From contig CAXXXO010000001.1 of NCBI GenBank assembly GCA_963674625.2, positions 434,001 through 498,000 on the forward strand: a stretch of DNA of 64,000 nt. Reading direction: 5' to 3'. Position 1 is the first letter of the stretch. Each line of letters opens with the position of its first letter. Shown here piece after piece: positions 55,201 to 63,553 of this stretch. The notes beneath the pieces were generated by a model, which was not told the origin of the DNA, ran no database searches, and was given only the letters and a program-made list of their open reading frames with translations. The position numbers were made by a program, and so were the translations under genes. The stretch is from JALHFZ01 sp963674625 (GTDB lineage: Bacteria; Synergistota; Synergistia; Synergistales; Aminobacteriaceae).

Positions 55201-56130
55201 TCAGTCCCGCTCCTCCCGGAAGAAGGGAAGTCCGAGGGATGCGGGGGCACCGAAGACGATCCCCTTTCCCTTCCGGATGGAGATGAAGAGCAGCACCCCT
55301 ATGGTCATAAGATAGGGAAGCATCATGAGAACGGGCGCTGGAATGGTGGTTCCCGCAGTCTGAAGACGAAGCTGAAAAGCCTCAACCCCGCCGAAGAGAT
55401 AGGCCCCGAGGGCGGCACGGGCAGGGTTCCAGATCGCGAAGATCACGAGGGCCACGGCGATCCATCCACGGCCGGCGGTCATGAGCTCCCCCCACATTTT
55501 CGTATAGGCCAGGGACATGTAGGCCCCTCCCAGGGCCACTATCCCCGCGCCGACCATGGTGTAGATATAGCGGATCTTTGCCACCGGAATTCCCATGGCA
55601 TCGGCTGCACGGGGGTTGTCCCCCACCGCCCGGAGGTTGAGCCCGGGACGGGTAGAGGAAAAGTACCAGCAGAAGAAGAGAACGAGGGCATAGGAGCAGT
55701 AGACCATGGCGTCGTGCTGAAAGAGAACGGGACCGAGGAGGGGGATATCCCCCAGAAGGGGGACGGATATCCGGTCAAGACCAGGAATGGTGAAGCCCAC
55801 GAAGGAACGGCCGAGAAGGGAGCTTGCCCCCGTGCCGAACATGGTCATGGCCAGGCCTGCCACAACCTGGTTCCCCTTGAGGGTGACGCAGATGAAGGCA
55901 TGGACGAGCCCGAGAAGGCATCCGACGAGAAAGGCGGCGGCGACGCCGAGCCAGGCGCTTCCTGTGCTGTAGGCCACGGAGAAGCCCGAATAGGCCCCGA
56001 GCAGCATGATTCCCTCGAGACCGAGGTTCAGTACGCCCCCCTTTTCAGTGAGAATTTCCCCGAGGGTCGCGTAGAGAATGGGGGTGCCGCTCCGCACTGC
56101 CGCAGTGAGAATGGGGATGATTATTTCCAT
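55201..56130 (-). CDS. nupC: Nucleoside-type ABC transporter permease, second subunit
   Basis: 309-residue inner-membrane permease of the BMP/Nup (YufQ-like) family, with about ten hydrophobic segments and landmarks TLGEILTEKGGVLNLGLEGIMLLGAYSG and CVTLKGNQVVAGLAMTMFG. ATG 56130 lies within the end of the other permease, as usual for this operon. A longer open frame upstream is sequence of the neighbour read out of frame. It forms the transmembrane pair with the 56121-57233 product. Confidence 0.9.
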   Translation of the reverse strand: MEIIIPILTAAVRSGTPILYATLGEILTEKGGVLNLGLEGIMLLGAYSGFSVAYSTGSAWLGVAAAFLVGCLLGLVHAFICVTLKGNQVVAGLAMTMFGTGASSLLGRSFVGFTIPGLDRISVPLLGDIPLLGPVLFQHDAMVYCSYALVLFFCWYFSSTRPGLNLRAVGDNPRAADAMGIPVAKIRYIYTMVGAGIVALGGAYMSLAYTKMWGELMTAGRGWIAVALVIFAIWNPARAALGAYLFGGVEAFQLRLQTAGTTIPAPVLMMLPYLMTIGVLLFISIRKGKGIVFGAPASLGLPFFREERD

Positions 56131-57233
56131 TGCTGCGCATCCTCCCTCAGCGGCCCGGCGAGAGGTTCTTTCCACAGGCGGAGCCGGATGCGGAACTTCC
56201 GGAAGAATTCTCCCCCCAGCACGAAGAAGAGGATCAGCCCCTGGAGGACCATGATGCTCGAGAGGGGAAGGCGCATCACGATCTGAAGGGTCTCTCCTCC
56301 TACGAGAAGAATCCCCATGAGAAAGGATACCAGGACGATGGCAAGGGGGTGAAGCCTGGCGAGCCAGGCCACGATGATGGCCGTGTAGCCGTACCCTCCG
56401 GAGAAGCCGTGCTGCAGCCGTCCCTGGAGGCCGGCGAGTTCGCCCATTCCTGCGATCCCTGCGATCGCCCCGGAGAGGAACATCACGAGGACCACGTTCT
56501 TCAGATAGCTCATGCCGGCGAAGTCTGCAGCTCTCGGGTTCTCGCCCATGACCCGGATCTCGTACCCCCAGCGGGTGTACTTGAGAATTGCCCAGAAGAG
56601 CACGGGGAGAAGGAGGGCGAGAAAGAGGCCCGTGTGGATCCGCGTCCCCCAGAGAAAGGGCAGCCGCGCCGAGTCGGGGAAGACGGCGGTCATGGGGAAC
56701 CCGAGGCTCGACGGGTCTCTCCAGGGACCGAAGACGAAGTAGTTCAGCAGGTTCATGGCCACGTAGTTGAGCATGAGGGTGGTGATGATCTCGTTGACGT
56801 TCCATTTCGCCCGGAAATATCCGGCGATGGCCCCCCAGATCCCCCCCGCGGTTCCGGCGGCAAGAAACATGAGCAGGTACATCACCGGCCTGCTGTCCAC
56901 GGTCAGGTATCGGACCGTCGCGGCCGTGGCTATGGCGCCCATGAAGATCTGTCCCTCCGCGCCGATGTTCCAGATGAGCATGGTGAAGGAGAGCATGACG
57001 GCGATCCCTGCCATGGTCAGGGGAATGGCTTTCACTATGGTTTCGCTTATGCCGTAGGCATCCCCCAGGGAGGATTTCAGGATAACTGAGTAGGCCCTGA
57101 CGGGCGATACTCCCATGAAGTACAGAAAAATTCCTCCCGAGAGCAGGGCTGCCCCGAGGGAGAGGAGCGGAATCAGGACCTTCAGCCCCGGAGGAACGGA
57201 AAGCCGGGGTTCGACGGTGACGGTCATCCTCAT
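56121..57233 (-). CDS. nupB: Nucleoside-type ABC transporter permease, first subunit
   Basis: 370-residue inner-membrane permease of the YufP-like class, with a hydrophobic N-terminus, a periplasmic loop, and IWNIGAEGQIFMGAIATA and NEIITTLMLNYVAMNLLNYFV as family signatures. ATG 57233 overlaps the ATPase stop (ATGA) and follows AAGGAGG. Pairs with the 55201 permease. Confidence 0.9.
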   Translation of the reverse strand: MRMTVTVEPRLSVPPGLKVLIPLLSLGAALLSGGIFLYFMGVSPVRAYSVILKSSLGDAYGISETIVKAIPLTMAGIAVMLSFTMLIWNIGAEGQIFMGAIATAATVRYLTVDSRPVMYLLMFLAAGTAGGIWGAIAGYFRAKWNVNEIITTLMLNYVAMNLLNYFVFGPWRDPSSLGFPMTAVFPDSARLPFLWGTRIHTGLFLALLLPVLFWAILKYTRWGYEIRVMGENPRAADFAGMSYLKNVVLVMFLSGAIAGIAGMGELAGLQGRLQHGFSGGYGYTAIIVAWLARLHPLAIVLVSFLMGILLVGGETLQIVMRLPLSSIMVLQGLILFFVLGGEFFRKFRIRLRLWKEPLAGPLREDAQQWK

Positions 57234-58780
57234 GAGGAAAGAGCCTCCTTCGGCTGCAGGTTTTCGAGGGGTGTTCCGGCCATCATCAGGCCGATGGTCT
57301 CCACGGGAACGGCCGAAGGGGTGTCGAGAATGCCCATGATCTCTCCCTTGCACATGACCGCAAGCCGGTCGCTCATGGCGATGAGTTCCTCGAGGTCCTC
57401 CGAGACGAGAAGCACGGCGCCCCCCTTTTCTCTCTGGCAGAGCAGCTGCTCCCGGACGAAGCCGGCCGCCGCCACGTCGAGCCCCCAGGTGGGGTGGACA
57501 GCGAGAACGGCCCGGGGAGAATCGCTCAGCTCCCGGCCGAGCATCAGCTTCTGAAGGTTTCCCCCCGACAGGTTCCGCACGGGAGTGTCGATGGAAGGGG
57601 TGCTGACGCTGAAGCGGAGGATGAGGTCCCGGGCGAAGGAGAAGACCTCTTTCCACTGGATGAACCACCCCTTTGAAACGGGGCGGTTCCAGTAGCGCTT
57701 GAGGATGGAGTTCTCGCTGACGTTCATGTTCGGCACCATTCCCGTCCCCCTCCGGTCGGCGGGAATGTAGTGTATGCCGCTGTCGATGAAGACCTTCGGC
57801 CGGGCATTTGTAAGGTCTTTCCCGTCGACGAATATGGAGCCCGACTCCGCCTTCCGAAGACCCGTGAGGGCTTCGCAGAGCTCCTGCTGCCCGTTTCCCG
57901 CCACGCCGGCAATTCCGAGGATCTCCCGTTCCCGAACCGCCAGAGAAACGGACCTCACGGCCGGAAATCCCCGGTCTCCCCGTGCCGTAAGATTTTCGCA
58001 GGAGAGAACTGCCCGGCCGGGAGTCAGTTCGGGACGGTCAATCCGAAAGATCATTTTCCGCCCTACCATCATCTCGGCAAGCTTCTCCTTGGTCGTGGAT
58101 GCAGTGTCCACCGTTCCGACAAGAGTTCCCTTTCTGAGGACAGTGACCCGGGAGGAGAGCTTCATGACCTCGTCGAGCTTATGGGAGATGAAGACAACCC
58201 CGTGCCCCTCGGCGGTCATCTGGCGGATCGTCTCGAAGAGGCGTTCCGCCTCCTGGGGAATAAGAACGGCTGTCGGTTCGTCCAGGATGAGAATCTTCGC
58301 CTGCCGGAAGAGCATCTGGAGGATGGCGACCCGCTGCTGCTCTCCGATGGAAAGCTGCCACACGGACGCTTCGGGCTGGACCTCGAGGCCGTAGCGGGAG
58401 GAAATCCCGAGGATCCGTTCCCGGATCGCTTTTTTGGGGAGGACGAAGGGAAGATCCCCGAGGCCGAGGATCATGTTTTCCCAGACCGTCTGGCTCTGGA
58501 TGAGCATGAAATGCTGATGGACCATGCCGATTCCCGCGGAGATGGCGTCCCGGGGAGAAAAGAACACCCTTTTTTCCCCGTTCGCGAAAATTGTCCCTTC
58601 GTCGGGGCGGTAGAGTCCGTAGAGGATATTCATGAGCGTGGATTTCCCGGCGCCGTTTTCGCCGAGAAGCCCGTGGACTTCCCCGGGCCGGACGTCGAAA
58701 TCGATGGCCGAATTGGCGGTCACTCCGGCGAAACGCTTCGTGATATTTTCCATGCGGACCAGGGGCTGCTGAACATCCAT
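57230..58780 (-). CDS. nupA: Nucleoside-type ABC transporter ATPase, tandem domains
   Basis: 516-residue protein of two ABC domains. The first has Walker A GENGAGKST and the signature LSIGEQQRV, Walker B LILDEPTAVL; the second has a degenerate Walker A (GVAGNGQQEL) and signature LSGGNLQKLMLG. The degenerate second site is typical of sugar/nucleoside ABC ATPases. GGAGGAG precedes ATG. It energises the two permeases downstream. Confidence 0.93.
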   Translation of the reverse strand: MDVQQPLVRMENITKRFAGVTANSAIDFDVRPGEVHGLLGENGAGKSTLMNILYGLYRPDEGTIFANGEKRVFFSPRDAISAGIGMVHQHFMLIQSQTVWENMILGLGDLPFVLPKKAIRERILGISSRYGLEVQPEASVWQLSIGEQQRVAILQMLFRQAKILILDEPTAVLIPQEAERLFETIRQMTAEGHGVVFISHKLDEVMKLSSRVTVLRKGTLVGTVDTASTTKEKLAEMMVGRKMIFRIDRPELTPGRAVLSCENLTARGDRGFPAVRSVSLAVREREILGIAGVAGNGQQELCEALTGLRKAESGSIFVDGKDLTNARPKVFIDSGIHYIPADRRGTGMVPNMNVSENSILKRYWNRPVSKGWFIQWKEVFSFARDLILRFSVSTPSIDTPVRNLSGGNLQKLMLGRELSDSPRAVLAVHPTWGLDVAAAGFVREQLLCQREKGGAVLLVSEDLEELIAMSDRLAVMCKGEIMGILDTPSAVPVETIGLMMAGTPLENLQPKEALSS

Positions 58781-58822
58781 TTCTTCTCCTCCAGGATCGG
58801 AAAAATCGGGCGGCCAAAAGAA

Positions 58823-58849
58823 GGAGGGCGCCGAAAATCCGCGCCCTCC
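58823..58849 (-). terminator. Partial terminator between BMP receptor and ATPase genes
   Basis: GGAGGGCGC/GCGCCCTCC arms with a nine-base loop, followed on the minus strand by TTCTTTTGG. Such a hairpin would cut expression of the membrane genes relative to the abundant receptor. Confidence 0.65.
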
Positions 58850-58886
58850 GGAATTTCCCGTTGATTATAATACAAAAAGGGAGAAT

Positions 58887-59972
58887 TTATTTCGGGATCT
58901 CACCCTTGACCCCTTCCACGAACCAGTTCATGGAGAGCATGTCGCCGTCGGTCATCTTCTGACCCTCGGCGACCTTCACGGCCCCGGACTGGTCCTTCAC
59001 CGGTCCGTAGAAGACATCCCAGCCGCCGGAGATGATCTTCGCCTTTTCATCGTCCACCAGCTTCTTCACGGATTCGGGAACATCCTTGCCGTAGGGGGCC
59101 AGGCCCACCATGCCTTCCTTGAGGCCGTACCACAGCTGCTCGGATTTCCATGTTCCCCTGACGACCTGATCGATGGTGTACTTGTAGGCTATCCCCCAGT
59201 CCCAGATGGGTGCGGTCAGATGCTTCGTGGGGGCATAATTGCTCATGTCGTTGTTGTATCCCACAACGTAGACTCCCGCCTCTTCGGCTGCCTGGGGAGC
59301 GGCCCCGGTGTCGGCGTGCATGCCGATCACGTCTGCGCCCGAATCGATGAGGGCTTTCGTGGCTTCCTTTTCCTTGCCGGGATCGAGCCAGGAGAAAATC
59401 CATACCACCCGCACTTCGGCCTTCGGGTTGACATGCCGGACGCCGAGGGTGAAGGCGTTAATTCCCCGGATGACCTCGGGAATGGGATAGGCGCCCACAT
59501 ACCCGAGGACGTTTTTCTTCGTCATGCTTCCAGCCACGAGGCCGGAAAGATAGCGTGCCTGGTACATCCTGCCGAAGTAGGTCCCCACGTTCGGGGCGAC
59601 CTTGTAGCCCGAGCAGTGCATGAAAATCGTCTCCGGATACTTCTTCGCCACGTCGATGACGAAATCCATGTAGCCGAAGGAATTCGCGAAAACGACCTTC
59701 GAGCCGTTCCGTACGAGGCTTTCCATGACCCGGGCGGCATCGGGGCCTTCCGGCACGGATTCGACGTAGGTGGATTTCAGCCCGGGGTAGGCTTTTTCCA
59801 TTTCAAGCCTTCCCATGTCGTGCATGAAAGTATAGCCGCCGTCGCCGATGGGCCCTATGTACACGAATCCCGGATTGATCTCTTCCGCCGGAATCGGAGG
59901 AAAGGCCGCCCAGGCCGCACCACTCAGAAAAAGACTGAAGACGATGAAAAGGAGCAGGGTAAATTTTTTCAC
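58887..59972 (-). CDS. BMP-family solute-binding protein
   Basis: 361-residue periplasmic receptor with signal peptide (about 1-22). The BMP signatures are GFVYIGPIGDGGYTFMHD near the start, FANSFGYMDFV, HCSGYK and DVIGMHADTGAAPQAAEE (ligand loop). The family binds nucleosides or purines. Start is GTG 59972 after GGAGG. First gene of the minus-strand operon, facing the xanthine-guanine phosphoribosyltransferase gene. Confidence 0.93.
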   Translation of the reverse strand: MKKFTLLLFIVFSLFLSGAAWAAFPPIPAEEINPGFVYIGPIGDGGYTFMHDMGRLEMEKAYPGLKSTYVESVPEGPDAARVMESLVRNGSKVVFANSFGYMDFVIDVAKKYPETIFMHCSGYKVAPNVGTYFGRMYQARYLSGLVAGSMTKKNVLGYVGAYPIPEVIRGINAFTLGVRHVNPKAEVRVVWIFSWLDPGKEKEATKALIDSGADVIGMHADTGAAPQAAEEAGVYVVGYNNDMSNYAPTKHLTAPIWDWGIAYKYTIDQVVRGTWKSEQLWYGLKEGMVGLAPYGKDVPESVKKLVDDEKAKIISGGWDVFYGPVKDQSGAVKVAEGQKMTDGDMLSMNWFVEGVKGEIPK

Positions 59973-60126
59973 GCTTTTTTACCTCCCGAAAAACGAAATT
60001 TTGGGTTCTTTCCGGAACTCATTATACCTTGGGTTAAAGAAAGAGGGAACAGCGGAAAAAAGAAAGGAGGGCCGTGCTACAATTGGAATTCATATCCCTT
60101 TCGAAGAAAGAGGAGGACTGAACCGA

Positions 60127-60612
60127 TTGGAAACGGAACGATATCATAAGACCTATCCGGTCTCATGGGAGCAGATCCACCGGGATTGCAAGGCACTGGC
60201 CTGGCGTCTCGTGGGAGGGCGGAAATGGGAGCGGATCATCGGCATCGCGAGGGGAGGGCTCATCCCCGCCGCCATCATCGCCAGGGAGCTTAACGTGCGC
60301 CTCGTCGATACGGTCTGCGTCTCAAGCTACACACTCCGCACCCAGGGAGAGATGGAGATTCTGAAGGAGATACCGGGGGACGGAGAGGGGTGGCTCATCA
60401 TCGACGATCTCGTGGATACGGGGAAAACGGCGAGGGTGGTGCGCAACATGCTGCCGAAGGCTCATTTCGCCGCCGTCTATGCCAAGCCCGCGGGACGGGG
60501 ATATGTGGATACTTTCATCACCGAGGTCAGCCAGGACACCTGGATTCTCTTCCCCTGGGACTCCGAGACGGCCTATGCCAGGCCCATAGTGGACATGCAG
60601 CAGGGGGAATGA
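60127..60612 (+). CDS. gpt: Xanthine-guanine phosphoribosyltransferase
   Basis: 161 residues. The PRPP-binding loop LIIDDLVDTGKTA and the IGIARGGLIPA start match Gpt-type salvage enzymes, with a C-terminal WILFPWDSE typical of XGPRT. It converts guanine and xanthine to nucleotides. Start is TTG 60127 after AGGAGG; the longer frame from 59848 is excluded. Divergent from the BMP operon, which suggests coordinated purine uptake and salvage. Confidence 0.93.
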   Translation: METERYHKTYPVSWEQIHRDCKALAWRLVGGRKWERIIGIARGGLIPAAIIARELNVRLVDTVCVSSYTLRTQGEMEILKEIPGDGEGWLIIDDLVDTGKTARVVRNMLPKAHFAAVYAKPAGRGYVDTFITEVSQDTWILFPWDSETAYARPIVDMQQGE

Positions 60613-60621
60613 AGACGAAAA

Positions 60622-60649
60622 AGAGGGCGGAGAAAAATCTCCGCCCTCT
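60622..60649. terminator. Terminator between gpt and YjfB-like gene
   Basis: Perfect 12-base arms AGAGGGCGGAGA/TCTCCGCCCTCT, four-base AAAA loop. It serves the convergent pair; the minus strand continues TTTTTCGTCTTC. Confidence 0.9.
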
Positions 60650-60671
60650 GCAAAGGACAGCAGGAAGCTTC

Positions 60672-60833
60672 CTATGCCCTGAAGTCAACCTTCTGCCCGA
60701 TCCCCATGCTCTGCATAAGTTCGCCGAGCATGTCCTTCTGAAGTTCGGCCGCCTGCTTCATCACCGAGTAGCCTACAATCTGCAGGACTTCCTGGCCGGA
60801 CTTCGAAGGGGCCGCTGCGGAAATTCCCTCCAT
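60672..60833 (-). CDS. YjfB-like small protein
   Basis: 53 residues, MEGISAAAPSKSG then IVGYSVMKQAAELQKDMLGELMQSMG, the pattern of the YjfB family (putative motility-related small proteins). GGAGGTG precedes ATG 60833, seven bases away; ATG 60839 is a close alternative. An upstream extension lacks a ribosome site. No flagellar genes occur in the window. Confidence 0.75.
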   Translation of the reverse strand: MEGISAAAPSKSGQEVLQIVGYSVMKQAAELQKDMLGELMQSMGIGQKVDFRA

Positions 60834-60961
60834 GGGCATCACCTCCAAGAATGGATTACAGGACAGATTATACCATATCCTGTGGGGACGGAAGGGCGGA
60901 AAGATTGTATAATCGCCCCAGGCATCCCGAATCATCCATCAGAAGAAAGGCGGGGAATTTT

Positions 60962-61423
60962 TTGACCTATCTCAAATATGCGGGATTCATGATCCTCTGG
61001 GGATGGATTCTAGCGACAGGCTACGTGCGGTATGTCCTTCCCCTCATCGCATCGGTCAACAAGCCCCTTGAGGCCCTCGAAGCATCGGGAGAACGATACC
61101 CCGGGCTCATGGCCCTGCTTGTCCGCTTTCTCCTCGCCTTTGCCCAGACCTGGGTGCTCGGAATCTGGTCCGCGTGGTGCGTGCTGCGCACCATGGCCTT
61201 TCTCCGGCTTCCGGAGACGAACGGATGGCTCTACTACGTCAGCGCTTTTTTCATCTGCGAGGGCATCCTCGGGATAGTGGCAAAAAGAGAACCCTACAAC
61301 GGGGTCATCTCGGTCCTTCATTCCGCTCTTGCCATGGGGCTCTTCGTCATCTTCGCCCTCGATCCGGCCTTTCTCCTCACCATCTACCCCTGGCTTCCCG
61401 GGATGATGAAAACTCCGATCTGA
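60962..61423 (+). CDS. Small integral membrane protein, unknown
   Basis: 153 residues with four hydrophobic helices (about 5-25, 44-66, 78-100, 112-140). Start is TTG 60962 with AAAGGCGGGG upstream; the longer open frame from 60851 crosses the intergenic region and is rejected. No family recognised. Convergent with the cupin gene. Confidence 0.65.
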   Translation: MTYLKYAGFMILWGWILATGYVRYVLPLIASVNKPLEALEASGERYPGLMALLVRFLLAFAQTWVLGIWSAWCVLRTMAFLRLPETNGWLYYVSAFFICEGILGIVAKREPYNGVISVLHSALAMGLFVIFALDPAFLLTIYPWLPGMMKTPI

Positions 61424-61438
61424 AGCCCTTCCCCTTTC

Positions 61439-61819
61439 TCAGGAAAAACAGGTTTGACCGGCGGAATCTCCTTCTTTCGGAACGATGCAGAGAAAGACGA
61501 GGGGTTCGTCTCCGGTGTTTCTGAAAAAATGCTTCACACCTGAGGGGACGTGGGCCCAGCACTCTCCGCCCAGGTCATACTGCTCTCCGTCGATCTCGGC
61601 GGTGCACTGCCCCGACAGAAAGAAAACGTAATGAGGCCAGTCGTGGGTGTGAAAGGGGGTCTCCGTGCCGGGCGCCACGGTGAAATGGCGGGCCACCCAG
61701 TCTTTCCAGAATTTGCCCGGAGCGAAGACGATGCGCTTCTCCACGTCACCGGAATGAACGGGATCCTCTGTCACCCCGATATCCGAAAATTTCCCCGCAT
61801 ACTTCTTTGAATCCGCCAT
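61439..61819 (-). CDS. Cupin-domain protein
   Basis: 126 residues with a single cupin barrel. Metal-binding motif 1 is HTHDWPHYVFFLSG (His pair and spaced His), and motif 2 is HVPSGVKHFFRN. Small cupins of this kind are often isomerases, dioxygenases or regulators; no substrate can be read. ATG 61819 has GGAGAG eight bases upstream; further upstream Met codons have no ribosome site. Confidence 0.85.
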   Translation of the reverse strand: MADSKKYAGKFSDIGVTEDPVHSGDVEKRIVFAPGKFWKDWVARHFTVAPGTETPFHTHDWPHYVFFLSGQCTAEIDGEQYDLGGECWAHVPSGVKHFFRNTGDEPLVFLCIVPKEGDSAGQTCFS

Positions 61820-61958
61820 AGAAGTCACTCTCCAGTCATCTATCATCGAATTGCATTTCTTCCAACTCAGAATGCATGCTATCACCTGCAGAAAAACCTG
61901 TCCAGAAGTTTTTTCATCTCCCCGGACAAAATCGCACCTGAAGGGAGAAAGAAAAAAC

Positions 61959-61986
61959 TTGCAATTCCTGCGGTTTTCTCTATAAT
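61959..61986 (+). promoter_or_regulatory. Promoter of the second TRAP operon
   Basis: TTGCAA, 16 bases, TATAAT; start near 61993 gives a leader of about 58 bases to dctP. AAGGAGGAG lies close to the start codon. Confidence 0.65.
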
Positions 61987-62050
61987 ACATGACCACGATG
62001 GAGCGGCTGCTTCAATCGAAAATTCGGTTCAAGAAGGAGGAGAAGGTAAG

Positions 62051-63025
62051 ATGAGGAAATTTATGGCTTTATTGATGGTGGGCTGTCTCATTATCGGAGC
62101 CTCGGCTGCATGCGCTTTCGCGGCGATGGACATCAAGCTCGCCCACGTAGTGAATGAGAACGACGCTTTCCATGTCTGCGCCCTGAAGTTCAAGGAACTT
62201 GTCGAGAAGGGGAGCGGCGGAGAACTGACCGTGACCATTTTCCCCAACGCCAAGCTCGGGGACGAGCGGAACCTTCTGGAGAGCATGCGCATGGGCGTGG
62301 TGGACTCCGCCATCATCACCGGCGGTCCCATCATCAACTTCATGCCCCAGTTCGGCGTCTTCGACCTTCCCTTCCTTTTCTCCACCCCCGAGCAGGCCTA
62401 CAAAGTGCTGGACGGCCCTGTCGGCAGAAAAATGCTCGCCGACATGGAGAATTTCGGCTGGAAGGGACTCGCCTACGGCGAGCGCGGATTCCGCAACCTG
62501 ACGAACAGCAAGCGCCCCGTCAATTCTCCTGCGGACCTGGAGGGGCTGAAGATCCGGCTCATGCAGAACCCTGTCTACGTGGATTCCTTCAAGGCCCTCG
62601 GGGCAAACGCCGTCCCCATGGCCTGGACGGAGGCCCTCACGGCCCTTCAGCAGGGGACCATCGACGGCCAGGAAAACCCGCTGAACGTCATCGTCTCCTT
62701 CAACCTCTTCGAGTCCCAGAAGCATCTCGCCCTGACCCGGCATGCCTATGCTCCCGCCCCGATCATGATGAGCAAAAAGACATGGGAAAAGCTCTCTCCC
62801 GAGCAGCAGAAGCTCGTTCAGGAATCATCCCAGGCCGCAGCGGAGCACAACCGGGCCTATGACAACGCCCGGGAGGCCGAATGGCTGCAGCTTCTGAAGG
62901 ACAAGGGGATGGAGGTCACCACGCCGGATCTCGCCGCTTTCCGGAAGGCAGTTCAGTCCGTCTACGAAAAATATGAGCCCCAGTTCGGCAAGGAGCTTGT
63001 AGAGTCCATTCTCGCGGTAAAGTAG
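62051..63025 (+). CDS. dctP: TRAP transporter substrate-binding protein DctP, second system
   Basis: 324-residue periplasmic receptor with signal peptide (1-24, ending AFAAMD). Family segments are LGDERNLLESMRMG, GERGFRNLTNSKRPVNSPADLEGLKIRL with the carboxylate Arg, ALGANAVPMAWTEALTALQQGTIDGQENP and a C-terminal helix. It is distinct in sequence from the DctP at 20381, so the two systems probably differ in ligand. First of three genes. Confidence 0.94.
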   Translation: MRKFMALLMVGCLIIGASAACAFAAMDIKLAHVVNENDAFHVCALKFKELVEKGSGGELTVTIFPNAKLGDERNLLESMRMGVVDSAIITGGPIINFMPQFGVFDLPFLFSTPEQAYKVLDGPVGRKMLADMENFGWKGLAYGERGFRNLTNSKRPVNSPADLEGLKIRLMQNPVYVDSFKALGANAVPMAWTEALTALQQGTIDGQENPLNVIVSFNLFESQKHLALTRHAYAPAPIMMSKKTWEKLSPEQQKLVQESSQAAAEHNRAYDNAREAEWLQLLKDKGMEVTTPDLAAFRKAVQSVYEKYEPQFGKELVESILAVK

Positions 63026-63038
63026 GCTCCGCCTCCCT

Positions 63039-63551
63039 ATGGAACAACAGCAGAGCAACGAAAGAAGAGGCGAGGCGACCCGCCCGCCTCTTCTTCGCTT
63101 GAGCGACAGCGTCAACCGGATCAGCGAAATGGTCCTCTTCGTAATGATGATCGCCATGATCGCCGTGACGACCCTCCAGATAATCTGCCGCCTTTTCTTC
63201 GAAGCCCTCATCTGGTCGGAGGAGCTTACCACCTATCTCCTTGTCGCCGCGTCTCTTCTCGGGGCGGCGGTGGCCTTCAAGCGCGGATCCCACATCGCGG
63301 TCACTTTCCTGGCTCACAAGCTGCCGTCCCCCCTCCGGAAGGGGGCGGCCCTTTTCGTTCAGGCCGTCGGAATCGTCTTCTTTGCGGTCATCGCCTTCTA
63401 CGGGGCCGAGCTGATGAGCAGCGAGGCGCAGCAGACCACTCCGGCCATGGGCATCTCCATGACCTGGATTTATGCCATGTACCCCCTGATCGGCGGGATC
63501 ATCCTGCTGCACCTCGTGGCCGGACTCGCCGGCTCCCTCCGGAGATCCTGA
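63039..63551 (+). CDS. dctQ: TRAP transporter small permease DctQ, second system
   Basis: 170-residue membrane subunit with four helices and the family pattern IICRLFFEALIWSEELTTYLLV. Start ATG 63039 lies 13 bases after dctP, with only a weak ribosome site. The large permease follows by three bases. Confidence 0.92.
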   Translation: MEQQQSNERRGEATRPPLLRLSDSVNRISEMVLFVMMIAMIAVTTLQIICRLFFEALIWSEELTTYLLVAASLLGAAVAFKRGSHIAVTFLAHKLPSPLRKGAALFVQAVGIVFFAVIAFYGAELMSSEAQQTTPAMGISMTWIYAMYPLIGGIILLHLVAGLAGSLRRS

Positions 63552-63553
63552 TC

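Noticed and set aside
55201..56805. 225-residue N-terminal extension of the second permease
   Set aside because: The extension is Arg/His-rich antisense-like sequence from reading the first permease out of frame; ATG 56130 starts the conserved protein.
59973..60126. Purine riboswitch between the BMP operon and gpt
   Set aside because: The gap was read for the conserved loop sequences of purine aptamers and none was found.
59848..60126. N-terminal extension of gpt
   Set aside because: It overlaps the BMP gene on the other strand and lacks a ribosome site; TTG 60127 has one.
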